Positions 57,933 through 64,000 of a stretch of DNA of 64,000 bases are shown here, in pieces (positions within the stretch are counted from its first letter, which is position 1; every line of letters begins with the position of its first letter). The DNA comes from Berberis thunbergii (Eukaryota > Streptophyta > Magnoliopsida > Ranunculales > Berberidaceae), in contig QNQO01000458.1 of NCBI GenBank assembly GCA_003290165.1, positions 682,001 through 746,000 of the forward strand, read 5' to 3'. Position numbers and translations under genes: made by a program. The notes under the pieces are model-generated. The model was not told the DNA's origin and searched no databases. It saw only the letters and a program-made list of their open reading frames with translations.

Positions 57933-58052
57933 AGATTGGGTTTGCAGTCCTCCCATACTGGCTGAGCGCACAGTCCCACACATACTGAACAGTTGCTTAA
58001 ACTCTTTCTCTTCCACATCATCATTTATGTTCTTTACATAGATATTCAATCC
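57933..58052 (-). pseudogene. Captured exon of an RRM RNA-binding protein (PABP-like)
   Basis: The exon lies between an acceptor CAG and a donor GTAAGTG. It reads LNIYVKNINDDVEEKEFKQL then F-S-M-C-G-T-V. The IYVKNI stretch is the RNP2 motif and the whole is the first half of an RRM similar to those of poly(A)-binding protein. The RNP1 half is absent. The last codons (SMGGLQTQ) do not continue an RRM. Confidence 0.7.
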
Positions 58053-58236
58053 CTGAATTAAAATACTCGCGGCATTGTATTAACAAAAAATTATAGATAT
58101 TCATTCATTTATCATCATAGATATTCATTCATTTATCATCATACTCGCGACATTGTATTAACCAAAAATTATAATATTTATTTCATGCTTTGAACAGCCC
58201 TTACAGACCATAAATAGTTAACTAATAGGAACTTAC

Positions 58237-58313
58237 CTGTTTATACTGATGTTCTGCAGGAATTGAGACTCCAAACACTTCAACACCAGATCTCAATGTC
58301 AGAGTGGTGATTC
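58237..58313 (-). pseudogene. Captured exon, unidentified
   Basis: 77-nt exon-like segment with acceptor CAG and donor GTAAGTT, encoding ITTLTLRSGVEVFGVSIP then AEHQYKQ. Not recognised. Confidence 0.4.
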
Positions 58314-58379
58314 CTGGAAGCAAAAGAATTCTTCAAGATACAAACAAGTTGATAACAACTGCAAAGATTATATGTTCAG

Positions 58380-58760
58380 TGAAGACTGATTCAGTACGAA
58401 TGTAATGTGTATAGAATGAATTCTGAGATTACAATGAAAAATAAGATATGTATCAGGCAGTATTCGAGATTGCCACTCTCCTATTTGAGCAAAGCTCAAT
58501 GTACAAATACTTTCTTACAGGAATGAATCCTTTGTTTCTTTTGCTAACTCTTATTTATAGCAATCAGAATTAACATTGACTAACAGTGGATCTAACAGAA
58601 CATTCTCTAATTAACAGAGCACCTAACAGAATGTCTTTACAGACTAACAGAGCACCTAACAGGAATGTCTTTACAGACTGCCACAGAATAAAATTGTTTC
58701 ACAATGGAACACCTCCCATTTGAAAGCCTTGCCTTGTATTGAGAGATATTAGTACAATGT
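58380..58760 (-). mobile_element. Possible copia-type solo LTR
   Basis: In minus sense it has repeated TCTGTTAG/GCTCTGTTAG motifs, a TATA box CTATAAATAAG (about 58552), and a leader with ATTCATTC. This is the arrangement common in short copia LTRs. A 33-bp direct duplication (about 58615-58680) lies inside. Termini and target duplication are not resolved. Confidence 0.35.
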
Positions 58761-58964
58761 CATCCATTCCGTATAGCTGATATAATCTCCTCTTTTCACC
58801 TAACTCAACAGTATCAAATTGTTTCACGATGCATCAAATCTCATATGTTTTGGTTGTGAGAGAAGGAAGAAAAGCAAAATCAAATTAGCTACACATTGGT
58901 GGTGAAAGAAGGAAGAAAAGCAACTATACTTCTATGCAGAGTTCTGATATATATCAACTCTTAC

Positions 58965-60043
58965 CTGCTTCTCCTTCTTCAGAAAATCCTCAACTGCAGC
59001 AATTTTATCTGCACATGCTTTCTCCAGTTCAGATAGCATAGCCTTCTCTCTCTTCCCTAAAGAAAAATCAGTTTCTGAGTTAAAAATGTAAGCATAGTTT
59101 GTTTCTAGGACAATGGAACAAGTGAACTGAATCCACTCCTTACTTTGTTGTTCGTAACAGATGAAAAGCTTTTCCTTTTCTTCTTCAAATTCGCTAAATA
59201 TTTCTGCCAAAACGCATAGCCACAACATTTGGAACTGTGAGCACAATGAATAACATAATCTGGAAACAATTTAGATCTTCCCTCATCTGAATTTAAAAAT
59301 TTTACCTATGTTTTGGCCTGAATATGTTATATAGGACCACTTTTAAGGACTACCGATATGAGTTCCTTGTGCAAATAAGGATCCTGAGTACACAAAATTA
59401 TGACACCATAAGTAAGTCATATTTATGTATGGATAGAAAACATAAGGCAAGAAACATTATTAAATGTAAGAGCATGAACATGGTGGTCTCTAGAAACTGC
59501 TTAACTGTGTTTCATGTGCAAAGCCTAACTAATACAGTAATACTAATCAACATAAGATATATTGACTTTGTTTCAATCAGGATTTTATCTAACATCTTTT
59601 TCCTGGGATTAACCTTTCCATTCACATACTGGCTATTTCATTTAACATCTTTCCAAATCTTAAATCTAGAGATTTACATTTCGTAGTACCATATAACAGC
59701 TAGGCCTGTTATCATCCCAATCATTCAGTTGAATATCATAAAAGATAACAGCTCAATGTGTATGAATATGTTCTCTGCTCTGAAAGTACTTTAAGTTCAC
59801 ATCAAGTTACCTTTAAAAGCCTGATGATGTGATGCTTTCTCCTTGCAAAATTGTCATAAACATTCTTGAATTTGGTGGATTCATTCTTAAGGGAATATTT
59901 CCACTGCCATTCATGAAAACACATATGATCATTAAACCAAATCTTCAAGCATTCCAGTTAAAAAATCTACATTGAGCATTAAACCTCAGTATACTCAACC
60001 CACCTCTTTGAAACTCTTTGAAAGTGCCTTCACAAAACTCTGC
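58965..60043 (-). pseudogene. Captured gene fragment, four coiled-coil exons
   Basis: Four short segments in order on the minus strand, each with an AG acceptor and GT donor: 60004-60043 (SFVKALSKSFKE), 59811-59903 (W-K-Y-S-L-K-N-E-S-T-K-F-K), 59144-59203 (IFSEFEEEKEKLFICYEQQ) and 58965-59056 (KAMLSELEKACADKIAAVED, then FLKKEKQ). Together they form a charged coiled coil. The conserved splice sites imply that genomic DNA, not cDNA, was captured. Source gene not identified. Confidence 0.5.
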
Positions 60044-60242
60044 CTGTCAGTAGAGTAAAAGTTATACTTCAACGATGTTGAAATATCTGATGGAATCCTT
60101 ACCAAGGAAATCAAATTGTAAGCAGAAAAATCAGAACATTACTTCCATCATTAAAAGCCTCAAATTCACAAATGATTTACTCGTCAACGTACAGAACCAA
60201 AACAACATTGGAAGAATCTTATATTGTAAATTTGCCATCTAC

Positions 60243-60320
60243 CTGTAACTTGTTCGGAGGAACCAGTTCAACATTTTCTACTTTAAGTGTGCAACAGCCC
60301 ACTGTCTCTGCCTCATCATC
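60243..60320 (-). pseudogene. TOP1: Captured exon of DNA topoisomerase I (second)
   Basis: Reads DDEAETVGCCTLKVENVELV then PPNKLQ, a highly conserved block of the type IB topoisomerase core. Acceptor TTGTCTTTGCAG and donor GTAGATGG flank it. The exon that normally lies between this and the previous fragment (with DKLALRAGNEK) is missing. Confidence 0.88.
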
Positions 60321-60540
60321 CTGCAAAGACAACAAACCAAAATAAGAACAGCCAGATAAGGCTTAAGTCTAGAGACACTACGCTTTAGTCGCGTGGATAA
60401 TTTTTTTTTTTTTAAGAGTAAGCCTGTATTAACACTTTTCCAAAGTAAAAAACCTGAAACATGTCAGAATTACATTAGAAAGGATAGTATACAAGAGATA
60501 ATGATTAAGAGTAGCATAAATTAAACTGTTTTATATATAC

Positions 60541-60697
60541 CTTCAGTAGCCTTGTCTTCTCATATTTCTCCTTGTCACTTTGACCATTTAATGAACTGCT
60601 AGCAGCCAAGAAGACATATTTGAACTCTTTTGGATTAATTGGATCGTTCCAAAAGGCTAACCATGTCACAATGTTGTCATGCTTTACTTCTTTCCAC
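60541..60697 (-). pseudogene. TOP1: Captured exon of DNA topoisomerase I (first)
   Basis: The exon reads [12 protein letters not shown], then [20 protein letters not shown], then [12 protein letters not shown]. This matches the eukaryotic topoisomerase I N-terminal core (topoIB DNA-binding domain) nearly residue for residue. Acceptor and donor (GTATATA) are kept. No frame damage within the exon, suggesting recent capture or a well-kept duplicate. Confidence 0.9.
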
Positions 60698-60880
60698 CTG
60701 AACCAGCAACACAGATATTTCAGAACCTGGACAAAACTGATTGGACTTCTACTTCTATTTATCATACTATATATGCAGAATTATTTGGTATGTTGCAGCT
60801 ATAGAGTGAACTTGATCAAAGCATGCATGCTGGGACTATTCAGATCTGGGCTTTGCAAAAGAATTTTGTTCAATGTTTAC

Positions 60881-60936
60881 CTTTGCTTCAAATCAGGAAG
60901 ATAAAAACAACTCCCAAATTTTGCCTCCTCTAGAAT
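60881..60936 (-). pseudogene. Captured exon, unidentified
   Basis: 56-nt segment with acceptor CCAG and donor GTAAAC, encoding ILEEAKFGSCFYLPDLKQ. It does not match topoisomerase I upstream sequence. Source unknown. Confidence 0.35.
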
Positions 60937-62074
60937 CTGGAGTTGGAAAGCCTAGATATGAAGCTATAAAAACAAAACACCAAAAAAAATAAATTTTCCT
61001 TTTTCACTCACAAAGGAAGAAATAAGTCTTCCAACTATGTAAAACAAGAAATAAGTCAGACATTGCAGATACTGAAAGTAAGCCAACAACACAAGTAAAT
61101 GTTACTTAGGAGAATGGTACTTAACTGAACTTTACATATTGAGGCCTTATATCTGTGCCAACATGTTAGAGAATGATACTTAGGAGCTACTTCAAAGGAC
61201 AAATCATATACAAACAATCCTAGCAGTAAATGTTAATTATCAAAAGCAAAGAAGGGGCCTTTCTTTGTTTTAAGCCACAATGAAGTAAGAAATGGTAGAG
61301 GCAAACTTCACACTCTTTAGTGCATTGTCTTATAATTGAAGCTACTCTGCAACTTCTTGAACCCCCATTACAAACTATTATGAAACCCCCTGTTAAACAG
61401 GCTATTCTGCAACATCTTAAAAACTCCATTGAACAAATTACTCTGACACTTCTTGCAAACTCCATTTAACAATGTACATTTCTAGAGCGACTAATCAAAT
61501 CCCATGAACAAAAACATCAACGAGAAGCAAGAAAGCCACATAATAGAGAAAAAGAATCAACCTATACTGAAAGGCTCTATAACATTGACAAAACAACAGT
61601 GTATCTAACCTAAACTTACCAATAAAAACAATTGAAAAACAGGAAAATGAACTAACAAAGAAACGATTCTAAACAATCCTTTGGGATGAACTCTACATGA
61701 TGAAAACTATGTTTCTGTAAAACAAAACCTCACAGTCTTTACAGCATTATGTTCCAATTGAAATTAATCTACAACCTCTTAAAACCCCACTAAAAGACCC
61801 ACTCTGCAACTTCTTAAACCCATCAAATAAGCTACTCTGAAGCTTTTTGAAAAAAACCTACTAGAACCTCTCAAACACCAAATCAAACATTCCACATTTC
61901 TCAAGTTTCTAACAAAACTCCATTATGAAAAACAGTATAAACAAGCAAGGAAATCATACAAAATGAACTAACTAGAAAAACAATCAAATTCTACCCTTTA
62001 ACACGTGAAACATTATACAAATTATATGATAAAAAAAACCCAAAAAATGAAAAAATGGTTCCATAGGTTCTCAC

Positions 62075-62159
62075 CCCAAGAAGGATTGGAATCAATACAG
62101 TAGTCCAAGTCCTGCAACTGCTCCATTGGAGGGTGTGAGATTTGTGCCTCTGCTGCCAT
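62075..62159 (-). pseudogene. NAT: Captured first exon of a nucleobase-ascorbate transporter
   Basis: It starts at an ATG and reads MAAEAQISHPPMEQLQDLDY then CIDSNPSWG, ending at donor GTGAGAAC. This is the cytosolic N terminus of plant NAT family permeases (ISHPPM-QLQ-L-YCIDSNP-W). The transmembrane exons do not follow. Upstream (62160-62220) a GAAGAAGAAAG-rich stretch looks like its 5' untranslated region. Confidence 0.85.
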
Positions 62160-62307
62160 TGTAGAAAATTCTCTGAAGAAGAAGAAAGTAAAGAGAAGAG
62201 AAGAGAGAAAATGAGAATATTAGTGAGTTCCTTTAATAGCAGAAAAATACACTATCATTCTCTGATTAAACAAGATCTATTAATGACATGAGTGAACATA
62301 TGCATAC

Positions 62308-62440
62308 CTGAGCTGCTTCACAAATGGCTACAACTCGAGGACTCGATCTTACTGCATAAACAACAGATTTGAACTTCAGGGAATGTACATAAGAATGGGA
62401 CTTCAAGGAATAAAATTGAACAACTGTTGGCAAAATTGAA
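62308..62440 (-). pseudogene. ATG18: Captured exon of an ATG18-type autophagy protein
   Basis: Reads PTVVQFYSLKSHSYVHSLKF, then VVYAVRSSPRVVAICEAAQ, then donor GTATGCA. This corresponds to the WD-repeat/BCAS3-containing plant ATG18 (f/g/h type) proteins. A short direct duplication (CAATTTTGCCAACAGTTGTT) at its 5' end may mark the capture junction. Confidence 0.8.
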
Positions 62441-62479
62441 CAACTGTTCCCAAACATAATTTAAGCTTCAGCTAGTTAC

Positions 62480-62655
62480 CTTAAAATGAACAATCACGTG
62501 CCCGTAGTGTATTTTACTCAACTCCACTTTTGCTGCCACCATTACATTGCTTCCAACATAGTTGTACACGGCATACCCTCCAATTGCAGTAGCAATTAAC
62601 CCGAGGAAAATGACCCACACAAAGTTCCAACTAAACTCACTTTGGTACTTTTTAC
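62480..62655 (-). pseudogene. VSR: Captured exon of a vacuolar sorting receptor, membrane span
   Basis: Reads W-N-F-V-W-V-I-F-L-G-L-I-A-T-A, then IGGYAVYNY, the single transmembrane helix of plant VSR proteins. The following VSR cytosolic tail with YMPL is replaced by unrelated residues (VMVAAKVELSKIHYGHVIVH). Acceptor ATGCAG and donor GTAACTAG are present. Confidence 0.72.
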
Positions 62656-62732
62656 CTGCATTTTGCCATAGCAGAATATCAATAACAAATTAATAATAAT
62701 GGTTGAAGTTTCTCGTCAATGGAAGACTTAAC

Positions 62733-62801
62733 CTCGGCAAGTATTCTTGCATTTGCATTCAGGGCATTGACAACCAAGTTTCTCTATGCATTCATCCACA
62801 T
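62733..62801 (-). pseudogene. VSR: Captured exon of a vacuolar sorting receptor, EGF-like
   Basis: 69-nt exon: D-V-D-E-C-I-E-K-L-G-C-Q-C-P-E-C, then K-C-K-N-T-C. It matches the calcium-binding EGF-like repeat of plant VSRs (NECxEKxxCQCPECSCKNTW), with W changed. It precedes the membrane-span exon in the correct order with one intron. Confidence 0.82.
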
Positions 62802-62912
62802 CTAAAGAAAGGCAAACAGCTGACTTGGTAAGCCAAATAACATGTGGAATCATTTCAAATAATTGATTTACTTGTAAATTCACATCAGAACTCAGCAAAG
62901 CAATAGACTTAC

Positions 62913-63200
62913 TTGTGGAATCTTTTTTAGCTTTTCTGATAATTCCTTTTGCATTTGTAAAGCTTTCTTAGCTTTTGCTAAAGCATCAAGAGACAGATTT
63001 CCACTCTTGCCAGCAGTTGAAGTTGTTGTCCCATCTGTACTAGATTTTCTAGTTACCTCATGAGATCTGGTAACATTAACTCCCTTATTTTCATTTGTGG
63101 TAGAAATCAAAGATACCTTGATAGAAGGGGTATGACGAAGTTCTGAAGAAGGTTCAGTCACAACAGTTGATGTCACGTTTACTGATCCGAATGCAACTCC
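62913..63200 (-). pseudogene. Captured exon, possibly PRP3/RDM16 splicing factor
   Basis: 288-nt exon with acceptor CAG and donor GTAAGTC, open throughout. Ser/Thr-rich N-terminal part, then LSLDALAKAKKALQMQKELS and EKLKKIPQ. This resembles the segment before the PRP3 domain of plant U4/U6 PRP3 proteins, but the assignment is from memory and tentative. Confidence 0.45.
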
Positions 63201-64000
63201 CTGTGCAAGTGAAAAGTTTCAACCAAAGGTCACAAAATAAATCCCGACATCATAAAAATTCTATTTTTGTGCATCCGAATAAAAAATATGTGGATGGAAC
63301 AGATATAGACTACAGTAACCATATAGATAAATACAGTAACCAAGGAAAATAAATTTGAGAACCCCTCAAGTGGCACTTGACTTATAGTAGGTATATGCTG
63401 GATAAATGCCTAAGGCAAAGAGCTTTCAGGAAAAGATTAAGTTCAAACTCCAAATAATTTAGTTAAGCACGGGAGTTCTGCCAAAAAGTGAGAGAGACAT
63501 TCAATAGTTTCCATGCAAGAAAGTTGTGAAAACTACATGACAAAAGGTGTTCCCAACAGAAGATAAATTCCACCTCAGACCAATGGCCTACTGTGTCGGC
63601 TATACGAGCCCAACAAGATTTCATGAGATGAAGAAATGTGAAACAACTTTCAATAATCAAGTGGTTGTCTTTGACTAGATACATTCTTCAATCTTTGAAG
63701 GAACACTTTTTCAGCGCCTCTCAGTTTCAGAAACTCAATGCTAACAAACAACAGTTTGAGTAAATGCTAATTAACTGTTTGAGTAAATTTCTTCATAAAG
63801 TGATTAGAAATGTTAGTTTCAGTTGCCCAGTGTATTTGATATAATGGGAATGTAATAGAACTATGAGCAATTCGTCAATAAATTGAAAATAAAAAGTTAA
63901 TTGTATAGATATTAGTTTTAAAAATCAACTTAAAAGACCTAATAAGGCCTAAAACAAAAATAAGTTTAGACCTTAAAATACCTTTATCATGAACTAGGCC
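63201..64000 (-). other. Continuation of the captured region, no exon identified
   Basis: AT-rich, intron-like. A 73-codon frame at 63463-63684 minus is not recognised. The right CACTA terminus is not reached. Confidence 0.4.

Noticed and set aside
59324..59686. 120-codon + strand ORF
   Set aside because: It lies between minus-strand captured exons in AT-rich intron-like sequence, with Ile/Leu/Phe-rich random composition.

Overview
This window looks like repeat-rich, probably pericentromeric or otherwise heterochromatic nuclear DNA of a eudicot plant. The evidence is plant-specific Ty3/gypsy lineages (Tat, Athila, a chromovirus of Tekay/Del type), Ty1/copia, plant LINEs with a DUF4283 ORF1, hAT and CACTA ends, MITEs, a tRNA-derived SINE, and GT-AG introns in exon fragments of plant housekeeping genes. 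I found no intact host gene, tRNA, rRNA or CRISPR array. Almost all coding sequence is broken by stops and frameshifts.

Left half (1-28037): a tower of nested LTR elements on the minus strand. Tat element A (5' LTR 23773-24394, gag 22020-23750, protease remnant 21630-21900, 3' non-coding part, tandem array, antisense ORF on the + strand down to base 1) runs off the left edge. Three later insertions split it. A 3.6 kb solo chromovirus LTR (194-3831, TSD TGAAT) lies in the intron of the antisense ORF. An 8.2 kb Athila element (6017-14262, TSD CTCGG) lies in the tandem array. A gag-pol-less Athila-type derivative (15340-20443, TSD GTTAC) lies in the 3' non-coding part. Element A itself appears to sit inside Tat element B (5' LTR 27454-28037, RT/RNase H/integrase 24400-27000).

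Middle (28038-43345): a stretch with no recognised gene, a Tat solo LTR, a hAT remnant with palindromic subterminal repeats, LINE RNase H pieces, a GC-rich MITE, and then Tat element C in + orientation (32239 to about 41872). C has the order LTR, PBS, gag, protease, non-coding, 133-bp tandem array, antisense intron-containing ORF, PPT, LTR. A and C share this RT-less layout and are collinear between protease and array. They are best read as one non-autonomous Tat subfamily rather than two independent deletion products. After C come a hAT-type MITE with an 8-bp TSD, a near-perfect 76-nt hairpin, a SINE and another RNase H remnant.

Right part: a copia element with its RT core deleted (43478-47920), a solo LTR of the Athila-derivative family (48119-49590, TSD CATAT), and a LINE ORF1 (from about 50700) split by a 2.2 kb gag-only terminal-repeat element (51226-53456). 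The 3' LTR of that element is itself split by a Tat solo LTR (52417-53058).

From 56568 to at least 63200 a CACTA terminus with subterminal repeats is followed by at least seven unrelated host-gene exon fragments, all on the minus strand with splice sites kept. They come from RPL15, an RRM protein, an unidentified coiled-coil protein, DNA topoisomerase I, a nucleobase-ascorbate transporter, ATG18, a vacuolar sorting receptor and a possible PRP3-type splicing factor. This looks like a large gene-capturing Pack-CACTA element whose other end lies beyond the window. Together with the RT-less Tat subfamily it is the most noteworthy content.
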